NCBI RefSeq assembly: GCF_010092505.1
Contig: NZ_CP048021.1
Span: 124,001-188,000 of the forward strand
DNA length: 64,000 nt
DNA from: Virgibacillus sp. MSP4-1
Lineage (GTDB): Bacteria > Bacillota > Bacilli > Bacillales > Alkalibacillaceae
Reading direction: 5' to 3'
Below are positions 8,053 through 15,541 of this stretch, piece after piece. The notes under the pieces were generated by a model. That model was given only the letters and a program-made list of their open reading frames with translations, searched no databases and was not told the DNA's origin. The position numbers and the translations under genes were made by a program. Each line of letters starts with the position of its first letter. The first letter of the stretch is position 1.

Positions 8053-8343
8053 ATGACATTGAAGATAACGAAAGAAGCTGCTAATTGGTACATAGATGAA
8101 ATGGATTTGGAACAAGGAGACTACCTTCAATATTTTGTTAAGCTTTATGGAGGAATTCCTACTATATTTCCAAGTTACTTTTTAGGTGTAGCTGAAGGCA
8201 TAGACGGAGAAATCGCCATACAGGAAGATGTGGAGGGCATTCATTTTTTCATCAACAACCAGGATAAATGGTTACTGGACAATCATGATTTAACGATAAA
8301 ACTGGATGATGAGGAGCCTGAATTTATATTTGAAGAACAATAA
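8053..8343 (+). CDS. HesB/YadR/YfhF-like protein (IscA fold without cysteines)
   Basis: The 96-residue protein starts MTLKITKEAANWY, as in the YneR/HesB-like group. The family shares the A-type Fe-S carrier fold, but no cysteine is present, so it cannot bind a cluster the classic way. The C-terminus is acidic. Start ATG 8053 follows AGAGGTG. It is monocistronic, ending in a clear terminator. Confidence 0.8.
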   Translation: MTLKITKEAANWYIDEMDLEQGDYLQYFVKLYGGIPTIFPSYFLGVAEGIDGEIAIQEDVEGIHFFINNQDKWLLDNHDLTIKLDDEEPEFIFEEQ

Positions 8344-8347
8344 TTTT

Positions 8348-8382
8348 ACACCTTTCAAACTTTTGTTTGAAAGGTGTTTTTT
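8348..8382 (+). terminator. Intrinsic terminator
   Basis: A 13-bp perfect stem (8348-8360 with 8365-8377) is followed by a T-run. Confidence 0.9.
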
Positions 8383-8482
8383 AATGAGCCGGGAAAACAG
8401 GAAATACATGAACAAGACTTTCTTAACCTCCATCTTTCTTCCTATTTTTATTAATAATGGAAATTTCTTTCTTTTTTAGTAT

Positions 8483-8511
8483 TGACTTAACTTTTTGAAA
8501 ACTATATAATT
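8483..8511 (+). promoter_or_regulatory. Sigma-A promoter of the bmr operon
   Basis: TTGACT (8483-8488), a 17-bp spacer and TATAAT (8506-8511) form a near-consensus promoter. The transcript would begin near 8518, leaving a leader of about 550 nt before the first ABC gene. Confidence 0.75.
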
Positions 8512-8552
8512 TATTAGCAATTAAAATTTTCAGGAAAAGGAGGTCACGAGAG

Positions 8553-8681
8553 ATGATTAGGAAAAGGACTATGGATGTCTGCCATTTAAGTGTGCGACAA
8601 CAGCGCTATGATTTTAGTACTTTACAAACTCAATATAACCGTGAAACCGTGACCTCTTTATTATCGTGTATAAAGAGATAG
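8553..8681 (+). CDS. bmrB: Leader peptide of the multidrug ABC operon (BmrB-like)
   Basis: A 42-residue ORF starts at ATG 8553, 10 bp after a perfect AAAGGAGG. It sits between a strong promoter and a terminator upstream of bmrCD-like genes, the place of the B. subtilis BmrB leader peptide. The peptide is basic and polar, not membrane-like. Its last third encodes the antiterminator segment (8647-8655), so its translation rather than its product is probably what matters. Sequence identity with BmrB was not checked; the name rests on position and logic. Confidence 0.65.
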   Translation: MIRKRTMDVCHLSVRQQRYDFSTLQTQYNRETVTSLLSCIKR

Positions 8682-8730
8682 GATATTTTTTGTCTTTTTT
8701 GGATGTACAGGATGGGGAAATAATATCAGG

Positions 8731-8754
8731 TCACGGAAGGTCCGTGATTTTTTT
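8731..8754 (+). terminator. Attenuator terminator 1 in the bmr leader
   Basis: TCACGGA (8731-8737) pairs perfectly with TCCGTGA (8741-8747), followed by seven T. It is the regulated hairpin of the attenuator. Confidence 0.8.
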
Positions 8755-8821
8755 ATGCAGCTTATTTTAAAGTGAGCAGAAACAAAATATTCGGAAGATG
8801 TCAGGATTCTGAATATTTATC

Positions 8822-8853
8822 TGCGCATACGTCACGGCGTATGCGCATTTTTT
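8822..8853 (+). terminator. Strong terminator 2 in the bmr leader
   Basis: A 10-bp perfect stem (8822-8831 with 8838-8847) is followed by six T. Its loop and flanking bases read GTCACGG, which repeats the sequence of attenuator segment 3, so the leader ORF end could in principle also pair here. It lies upstream of the ABC genes and must be overcome for their expression. Confidence 0.8.
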
Positions 8854-8966
8854 ATTTTTAAATATCTGTTTTATTTATCACGATAATGGGTTTCATGCAG
8901 GAAGGAAGTGGAGAAATGCTTAAGTTTCGATTACAGTTATTTATGAAACGAGAAGGAGGCCGACTG

Positions 8967-9026
8967 ATGATTCAATTATCCTTTCAATTTTTAGGCAAGG
9001 AACGGAAGAGGATCGAAAGCGGATAG
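8967..9026 (+). CDS. Possible second leader peptide before bmrC
   Basis: A 19-codon ORF starts at ATG 8967, 7 bp after a consensus AAGGAGG. The same frame has an earlier ATG at 8916 with a weaker GGAAGGA site (36 codons). It ends 48 bp before bmrC. No homologue is known to me. It may prime translation of the operon or be a second control ORF. Confidence 0.35.
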   Translation: MIQLSFQFLGKERKRIESG

Positions 9027-9074
9027 CGGAAATAACTAAACTTTTTAGCCATTAACAACGAAGGGATGAATGAA

Positions 9075-10811
9075 ATGTTTAGTGTATTTAAGAAATTATC
9101 CTGGTATTTTAAAGAACAGTGGCTCCGGTACACAGTTGCTATTATAGCCCTAATGATGGTGAATCTGCTTGAATTATTGCCGCCTAAAATTATTGGGCTT
9201 GCCATTGATGAAATTCAGTATCAGACCTTAACTAATGGACGCTTAGCTGAATTAGTTCTATGGTTAATGGGAGTCATCCTAATGAGTTATTTGCTATCAT
9301 TTTTTTGGGATTATACGTTGTTCGGCCGTTCCATATTGCTGGAAAGAAGGCTTCGGTCCAATTTAATGGGTCATTTTTTGAGAATGACCCCACGATTTTT
9401 TGGTCATTATCGCACCGGAGATCTCATGGCCAGGTCAACCAACGATTTGAAGGCGATTATGATGACCGCCGGCTATGGAATTTTAACGCTGGTCGACTCA
9501 ACCGTTTTTATGAGTTTTATTATTGTGATGATGTTTTTTACTATCAGTGCCAAGCTAACCTTGGCTGCGCTGATTCCTTTGCCGATTATGGCGTACATCA
9601 TCCATAAATATGGAAGGCAGATTCATACCCGATTCAGAAAAGCTCAGCAATCCTTCAGTGATTTGAATAACTATACGCTGGAATCTGTAAAAGGGGTTCG
9701 TGTAACAAGGGCCTTTGTGCAGGAACGGGAGGACGAAAAGCGTTTTGCCGACATGACGGAGGATGTTTATCAGAAAAATGCGGATGTAGCTAAAGTGGAC
9801 GCCTTTTTTGAACCGACCATTAATGTTCTTGTAGGTCTGTCCTACACGATCGGAATTGGTTATGGAGCTGTTATGGTGTTTGATCAGCAAATTTCTTTTG
9901 GTGATCTGGTCAGTTTTAACGTGTATTTAGGAATGCTGATTTGGCCTATGATTGCAGTGGGTGATTTGATTAATGTTATGCAGAGGGGAAATGCTTCCAT
10001 TGATCGTGTGGAAAATATCCTGGATCAGAAGCCGGATGTCCATGATCCTCCCAAGCCAAAGGTTATCGATATACCTGAAAGAATTGAATTCAAAGATGTT
10101 TCCTTTCAATATCCGGATACAGAGAGTCAACAAATCCGTAATATGAACCTGACAATCAAGCGCGGACAGACCATTGGTATTGTTGGAAAAACAGGCTCTG
10201 GAAAAACAACATTAATGAAACAGCTTCTCCGTCAATATGAGCCGCCAGAGGGACAAGTGCTGATTAATGGAATTGACATACAGGACTTCAGCCTGGACCA
10301 GACAAGGGCATGGATAGGCTACGTGCCACAGGATCACATGTTATTTTCAAAAACGATCAGGGAGAACCTGTTGTTTGGCAGTGAGCCAAAAACAGATGAG
10401 GAAATTTATCAAATGCTCAAGCAGGTAGACTTGAAGGAAGACTTAAACCAATTCCCTCAGGGGCTTGATACCCTTGTAGGGGAAAGCGGGGTCACATTAT
10501 CAGGTGGCCAAAAGCAGCGGGTCTCCTTAGCACGTGCCTTACTAATGGACCCTGAAATCTTAATTCTGGATGACACACTATCTGCTGTTGATGGGAAAAC
10601 AGAGGCTACGATTATTTCCCATTTAAAAGACGAACGTAAGGGGAAAACAACCATCATATCAGCTCACCGCTTATCTGCTGTTAAGCATGCTGAAGAGATT
10701 ATTGTGATGGAACAGGGAAGAATTATAGAACGAGGAACCCATGAGGATCTTATTAAGCAAAACGGCTGGTATAAAACTCAATATGAGATTCAGCAGATGG
10801 GGGAGGTGTAA
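9075..10811 (+). CDS. bmrC: Heterodimeric multidrug ABC exporter subunit, degenerate-site half (BmrC/YheI)
   Basis: The 578-residue half-transporter has six N-terminal helices and a C-terminal nucleotide-binding domain. Start ATG 9075 is preferred because GAAGGG lies 9 bp upstream and directly abuts ATG 9066. Walker A is GKTGSGKTT, the signature LSGGQKQR is canonical, but Walker B reads LILDDTLSAVD, with Asp replacing the catalytic Glu. BmrC-type subunits carry this change. With the next gene it would form one consensus and one degenerate ATP site and export drugs at the membrane. Confidence 0.9.
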   Translation: MFSVFKKLSWYFKEQWLRYTVAIIALMMVNLLELLPPKIIGLAIDEIQYQTLTNGRLAELVLWLMGVILMSYLLSFFWDYTLFGRSILLERRLRSNLMGHFLRMTPRFFGHYRTGDLMARSTNDLKAIMMTAGYGILTLVDSTVFMSFIIVMMFFTISAKLTLAALIPLPIMAYIIHKYGRQIHTRFRKAQQSFSDLNNYTLESVKGVRVTRAFVQEREDEKRFADMTEDVYQKNADVAKVDAFFEPTINVLVGLSYTIGIGYGAVMVFDQQISFGDLVSFNVYLGMLIWPMIAVGDLINVMQRGNASIDRVENILDQKPDVHDPPKPKVIDIPERIEFKDVSFQYPDTESQQIRNMNLTIKRGQTIGIVGKTGSGKTTLMKQLLRQYEPPEGQVLINGIDIQDFSLDQTRAWIGYVPQDHMLFSKTIRENLLFGSEPKTDEEIYQMLKQVDLKEDLNQFPQGLDTLVGESGVTLSGGQKQRVSLARALLMDPEILILDDTLSAVDGKTEATIISHLKDERKGKTTIISAHRLSAVKHAEEIIVMEQGRIIERGTHEDLIKQNGWYKTQYEIQQMGEV

Positions 10812-10814
10812 GGA

Positions 10815-12572
10815 ATGAAAGGTTCTACGGAAAAACGACTGTTTCAATATGCAATGACAAGCAAAAAGACGATTACCATTGGGATTATCTGTTTAATCAT
10901 TTCGGTAGGTCTGGAGCTCACAGGACCATTTATAGCAAAAATCGTTATTGATGAACATATAGTAGGCATTTCAAATCCGGACATGGAGCCTGTCATTAAA
11001 TGGCTGAGTCTGTATATGGGGCTTCTTCTTTTTGCTGCTTTTTTTCAATACTTTAAAACGTACTTATTACAGGTCTCAGCTAACAAAATTATTCAGAGAA
11101 TGCGTAATGACGTGTTTGGTCATATCCAGGAATTGCAAATGGACTACTATGTGAATCGTCCAGCAGGAAAAACAGTAGCCCGAGTGACAAACGATACAGA
11201 AGCGATAAAAGAACTTTATATGAAGGTTCTTGAGACCTTTGTAGATGGCTTTGTTTATATGGCGGGAATATATGTCGCATTATTCCTGCTGGATGTCCGA
11301 TTGGCTGCCATCTGCCTGATCCTCATTCCACTGATTTATATATGGATGCGTCTCTTTAAGGTTTATGCCGGAAAATATAACCGCGTAATCCGCTCGACTG
11401 TCAGTGAAATTAATGCCAATATTAATGAACTGATTCAGGGCATGCCTGTTATCCAGGCCTTTCGTCGTACAAAAACTGCGAAAAAAGAATTTGAAGTATT
11501 AAATGAGCGGAATTACCGTTATCAAATAAAAATGAATACATTGACGGCTCTGACATCATTTAACCTTGTTAAAATTTTACGGGGTGTCGCTTTTATGAGT
11601 ATTATATGGTACTTCGGCAGTCACTCCATGTCAGGAACAGCAATGGTTTCTGCCGGGGTTCTATATGCATTTGTTGATTATATTACAAGGCTGTTTGAAC
11701 CGGTAAATCAGATTGTCAGCCAGCTGCCGCAATTGGAGCATTCCCGTGTAGCGGGGGCAAGAGTGTTCGAATTAATGGATGTACCGGGAGAAAAAGTTGA
11801 AGATAAGCCGATGCCGCCACATTCGGGGGATGTGAGATTTCGCGATGTATCTTTCGCTTATAAAGATGATGAGTATGTATTAAAGAATATTGATTTTTAT
11901 GTAAAGGCGGGTCAGACGGCTGCATTTGTCGGGCACACCGGTTCAGGGAAAAGTTCGATCATGAATTTATTGTTCCGATTCTATGACCCTCAGCATGGAA
12001 GGATTGAAATTGATGGGAACGATACAACGTCATATTCACGGCAGCAGGTCCGTCGCTCAATAGGAATTGTGCTGCAGGATCCGTTCATATTTACCGGTAC
12101 AATTCTCTCTAATGTAACTTTAGATGACCCTTCCATTAGCAGGCATAGAGCAATAGAGGCTTTAAAGGCTGTAGGGGCTGATACATTTATTGAGAAACTC
12201 CCTAATCAGTATGATGAACCAGTCCGGGAGAATGGAAGTGAATTCTCAACTGGACAGAGGCAGTTGCTTTCCTTTGCGAGAGCTTTGGCATTTGATCCGG
12301 CAATTTTAATATTGGATGAAGCAACAGCAAATGTTGATACAGAAACAGAAGGCCTGATCCAGGAGGCCATGAAGGTGGTACAAAAAGGGCGAACAACGTT
12401 AATTATCGCTCACCGATTATCGACGATTCAGCATGCAGACCAAATTTTTGCACTGGAACGTGGTAAAATAGTAGAGAAGGGAACTCATGAAGAACTCATT
12501 CAGCACCGTGGGAAATATTATGAAATGTACCAGATGCAGCATGGAAATCAAATGTTACCGTCAATTTCCTAA
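10815..12572 (+). CDS. bmrD: Heterodimeric multidrug ABC exporter subunit, catalytic half (BmrD/YheH)
   Basis: The 585-residue partner starts 3 bp after bmrC, with GGGAGGTG ahead of ATG 10815. It has six helices, Walker A (GHTGSGKSS) and Walker B with the catalytic Glu (LILDEATANVD). Its signature motif is degenerate (FSTGQRQ in place of LSGGQ). The defects of the two subunits are complementary, which confirms a BmrCD-like heterodimer. Expression should follow the upstream attenuator. Confidence 0.9.
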   Translation: MKGSTEKRLFQYAMTSKKTITIGIICLIISVGLELTGPFIAKIVIDEHIVGISNPDMEPVIKWLSLYMGLLLFAAFFQYFKTYLLQVSANKIIQRMRNDVFGHIQELQMDYYVNRPAGKTVARVTNDTEAIKELYMKVLETFVDGFVYMAGIYVALFLLDVRLAAICLILIPLIYIWMRLFKVYAGKYNRVIRSTVSEINANINELIQGMPVIQAFRRTKTAKKEFEVLNERNYRYQIKMNTLTALTSFNLVKILRGVAFMSIIWYFGSHSMSGTAMVSAGVLYAFVDYITRLFEPVNQIVSQLPQLEHSRVAGARVFELMDVPGEKVEDKPMPPHSGDVRFRDVSFAYKDDEYVLKNIDFYVKAGQTAAFVGHTGSGKSSIMNLLFRFYDPQHGRIEIDGNDTTSYSRQQVRRSIGIVLQDPFIFTGTILSNVTLDDPSISRHRAIEALKAVGADTFIEKLPNQYDEPVRENGSEFSTGQRQLLSFARALAFDPAILILDEATANVDTETEGLIQEAMKVVQKGRTTLIIAHRLSTIQHADQIFALERGKIVEKGTHEELIQHRGKYYEMYQMQHGNQMLPSIS

Positions 12573-12601
12573 TCAAAATGGTCATGCAAAGGGGCATTCG
12601 C

Positions 12602-13429
12602 ATGGATGATGAGAAACAAAAGCCTGAGACATTAGATGAGAAGGATTTATACGAAGAGTTGGAACCTGAAGAGGTTTATGAGATTTTACAGGAAGAGCGA
12701 AAAAAAACCCATCAAAGGGAAAAGCAGGGAGATAAGCCAAAACGTCCATTTCCGAAATGGGCGTTTTGGATCATTGCTGTTTTCATGTTGATTAGTGCAT
12801 TGCAATTTTTACCAAAGACTTTTTCTTTATCCATTATTGACTTTCTTCAGACATCTGCTAAATTATCTACAATGGATGAAATAGATACGTACCAGGAATC
12901 CGTAGTTGTTGTAGAAACCGGAGTAAGCAAAGGTACAGGATTCTCTGTTTCACCAGATGGCTACATTTTAACCAATCATCATGTTATTGATGAAGGTCCT
13001 CACTTAAATGTTGGATTTCCCAATGCAGGAGTATTTGAGGCGAATATAGTAAAATCTTATCCTGAAATCGATCTGGCCCTTTTAAAAGTGGATGGAGAAA
13101 ACCTCCCTTATCTGGAGTTAGCGGCATCCGCATCATGGAAAGCCAAGGATCATATTTATTTTATAGGAAACCCTCTAAATTTTAATGGGATTGCGAATGA
13201 AGGGAAGATACTTGGACGAACGTCTTCATCCAGTATTGAAGGGGATGCCATCATGCTGCAGGCCCCTGTATACAACGGCAATAGCGGAAGTCCTGTCCTT
13301 ACTATGGACGGGCAGGTGATTGGAATTGTTTATGCAACTACAAATAACGCCAATTATGGTAAAGTAGGACTGGCGATACCAATCGAAAAGTTTTATCAGC
13401 AGAAAGAATCTCAATACATTCGTAAATAA
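12602..13429 (+). CDS. Membrane-anchored trypsin-like serine protease (HtrA-like, no PDZ)
   Basis: From ATG 12602 (AAAGGGG upstream; the frame opens at 12578) the protein has 275 residues. An acidic cytoplasmic N-terminus leads to one helix (about 53-70), then an S1C protease domain outside the cell. The triad is His127 (TNHHV), Asp157 (EIDLALLK) and Ser228 (GNSGSP). There is no PDZ domain. It follows bmrD by 29 bp and precedes sigI-rsgI by 68 bp. A role in RsgI processing is possible from context only. Confidence 0.85.
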   Translation: MDDEKQKPETLDEKDLYEELEPEEVYEILQEERKKTHQREKQGDKPKRPFPKWAFWIIAVFMLISALQFLPKTFSLSIIDFLQTSAKLSTMDEIDTYQESVVVVETGVSKGTGFSVSPDGYILTNHHVIDEGPHLNVGFPNAGVFEANIVKSYPEIDLALLKVDGENLPYLELAASASWKAKDHIYFIGNPLNFNGIANEGKILGRTSSSSIEGDAIMLQAPVYNGNSGSPVLTMDGQVIGIVYATTNNANYGKVGLAIPIEKFYQQKESQYIRK

Positions 13430-13497
13430 ATGAAAGATTACGGTCATTTAGTAACGGTGTTTGCCGAATAATTTATTAGGTCTGGAGGTGATAAAGG

Positions 13498-14238
13498 TTG
13501 ATCGAACGCGTATTCAACAGGAAAAGAAACATCTCCTTGGAAGACCAGGTACTATCTGCTCAAAAAGGAGATGAACAAACACGAAATGACCTTCTTAAAA
13601 AGTATCAACCTTTTATCGCCAAGACGGTTTCCCAGGTTTGTAAAAAATATATCGACCCTAAGTCAGACGATGAGTTCAGCATCGGTCTGATTGCCTTTGA
13701 TCAGGCCATACAGACCTATTCCACTGACAAAGGAAATTCCTTTCTATCTTTTGCCAAGGTTGTTGTGAAACGAAAGGTGATTGACTATTTACGCAGTGAA
13801 CAACGAAAGCAGACGGATCTGTCTATTGATCAGGACTACGAAGATGAAGAGCAGATGGAAAATCAACTGGAAGTCCAGGTTGCCAGGAATGAATATATTC
13901 AGCAATCAGAAGCATGGCAGAGGCGTGAAGAAATATTGGAATTCCAGAATCAGTTAAGGGAGTATAAGATCTCGTTTGATGAATTAACCAGCCACTCACC
14001 CAAACATGCAGATGCCCGACAGTCAGCAATTGAAGTTGCTAAGATTATTTTTTCTGAAGAACCTTTAAGGAACTATGTTATTGAAAAGAAACGGTTACCG
14101 ATGAAGGATCTGGTCGATTATGTTGAAGTAAGTCGAAAAACCCTTGAGCGAAACCGGAAGTATATTCTGGCTATGTTTATCATCCTGTCCGGTGATTACA
14201 TTTACTTAAAAGATTATTTAAAGGGGGTGGATCTATGA
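13498..14238 (+). CDS. sigI: RNA polymerase sigma factor SigI
   Basis: The 246-residue protein starts at TTG 13498, after GGAGGTGAT. Region 2 (FLSFAKVVVKRKVIDYLRSEQRK-like segment, about residues 78-102) and a SigI-type C-terminal helix-turn-helix (VSRKTLERNRKYILA) are clear. In B. subtilis SigI serves heat and envelope stress; in clostridia its relatives sense polysaccharides. The stop overlaps the rsgI start by 4 bp, so the pair is translationally coupled. Confidence 0.93.
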   Translation: MIERVFNRKRNISLEDQVLSAQKGDEQTRNDLLKKYQPFIAKTVSQVCKKYIDPKSDDEFSIGLIAFDQAIQTYSTDKGNSFLSFAKVVVKRKVIDYLRSEQRKQTDLSIDQDYEDEEQMENQLEVQVARNEYIQQSEAWQRREEILEFQNQLREYKISFDELTSHSPKHADARQSAIEVAKIIFSEEPLRNYVIEKKRLPMKDLVDYVEVSRKTLERNRKYILAMFIILSGDYIYLKDYLKGVDL

Positions 14239-15386
14239 AAAAGGGCCTGGTTGTGCAAAAAAAACGCAGACATGTCATTGTAATGGGGGCTGATGGCAGC
14301 TTTCATAAAACACGTACGAAGGAACATTATGAAATTGGAGAAGAAATGGAGTTTAACGATCGCTCTATTCCTTTTTTGGATTCGATCCAAGCACTCGTTA
14401 ACATCCGTCGAGTATCGGCGGCAGCTATCATTTTATTGCTAATTTTTGTGCCTGTTATGATGATGAATCAGCCCCAGGAAGCCTATGCCTATGTTAATGT
14501 AGATATTAACCCGAGTATAGAGCTGGCCGTTAATGAAGACCTTGAAGTAACGGATTTGACCCCAATTAATCAGGAAGCCAGTCAGGTATTGGATCAGTTA
14601 AAGGGTTGGAAAGGTCAGTCTGTAGAAATGGTTACGCACATGATTATTAACCAGACACGGACAATGGGATATCTGAGTACTAATCACGATATCTTTATTG
14701 GAATCAGCTATCTGCAAGACCATAAAAAGGAAGATCGGGATATCTCTGCAATGATTCGTTCCTATGTCAGTAATCAAAAGGACGGTGAGGTAACATTAAA
14801 TACATTTGAGGTTCCGGAGCAGATCCATCAGAAAGCTCAGAAAGAAGAGGTATCGATGAATGCACTCTATGCTCAGGAAATTGCCAAAAAGCAGAGTGAA
14901 ACCTCGAACACATCAGATAGTGAGAATAATCAAAGTGATCCCATGGAATCAGCTAATAACAGTGACGATGAAGAGAATAAGCCCGATAATCAGCAGAACA
15001 ACCGAGAATCTCAAAGCAATAAAGTCCATCAAAAATTAATTGAAAGGTTTATTGAGGAAAAAGACTTCATTCCTCCTGGTCTTAAGAAGAAAATGGATGA
15101 TGAGCCCGCGGATAAAGGGACAGATAAGGAGTCAAGAGCTTCTGATTCAGAAATTCATAAGGAAAATGATTCAGAATCCAAGCCAAAGGACGACGGGGAA
15201 ATCGATTCAGAAGAAAATAAAGATTTCATACCACCAGGTCTTAGGAAAAATGATAAAAAGGTCCCGCCCGGTCATCAAAAAACTCCTCCTGGTTTAGAAA
15301 AAAAAGAGAAGAAGAAGCATCGTGGTCCCCCACATCAGCATCGCAATCAGGAGGACCAGGAATGGATTCCACCTGGATTAAGATAA
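14235..15386 (+). CDS. rsgI: Anti-sigma-I factor RsgI
   Basis: The 383-residue membrane protein has a cytosolic anti-sigma domain (1-55), one helix (about 60-77) and an extracytoplasmic part. The segment YVNVDINPSIEL (about 86-97) holds the Asn92-Pro93 bond at which RsgI proteins are reported to self-cleave. The rest is a low-complexity acidic, Asn/Gln/Ser-rich linker, then four or five (I/V/T)PPG(L/H) repeats (DFIPPGLKK, DFIPPGLRK, VPPGHQK, TPPGLEK, EWIPPGLR). There is no carbohydrate-binding domain like that of clostridial RsgIs. Confidence 0.92.
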   Translation: MKKGLVVQKKRRHVIVMGADGSFHKTRTKEHYEIGEEMEFNDRSIPFLDSIQALVNIRRVSAAAIILLLIFVPVMMMNQPQEAYAYVNVDINPSIELAVNEDLEVTDLTPINQEASQVLDQLKGWKGQSVEMVTHMIINQTRTMGYLSTNHDIFIGISYLQDHKKEDRDISAMIRSYVSNQKDGEVTLNTFEVPEQIHQKAQKEEVSMNALYAQEIAKKQSETSNTSDSENNQSDPMESANNSDDEENKPDNQQNNRESQSNKVHQKLIERFIEEKDFIPPGLKKKMDDEPADKGTDKESRASDSEIHKENDSESKPKDDGEIDSEENKDFIPPGLRKNDKKVPPGHQKTPPGLEKKEKKKHRGPPHQHRNQEDQEWIPPGLR

Positions 15387-15422
15387 CGGGATATAGGTAT
15401 AAAGGCCTGTCATTTTCATCCG

Positions 15423-15457
15423 ACATCCTTACTACATTTAAGTAGGGATGTTTTTTT
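15423..15457 (+). terminator. Intrinsic terminator of sigI-rsgI
   Basis: An 11-bp stem (15423-15433 with 15441-15451, one wobble) is followed by seven T. Confidence 0.85.
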
Positions 15458-15541
15458 ATTTTTATTTTTTTAATATTTATCTTCCACTAGTATTATTTGC
15501 GTTATATAATAATGGGGAATTTAAAAAAAGGGGAGTGCGAG

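Larger units (their letters stand above)
8541..8754 (+). promoter_or_regulatory. Translation-coupled attenuator of the bmr operon
   Basis: Four segments can pair in exclusive ways. Segment 1 is AAGGAGGTCACG (8537-8548), which contains the leader ribosome site. Segment 2 (8648-8659) lies at the end of the leader ORF and is its complement. Segment 3 (AGGTCACGG, 8728-8736) is the 5' arm of a terminator and also pairs with CCGTGACCT (8647-8655). Segment 4 (8741-8747) completes the terminator before seven T. A ribosome held near the leader start would free segment 2 to pair with 3 and allow read-through. The logic matches ribosome-mediated control of B. subtilis bmrBCD. Confidence 0.7.
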
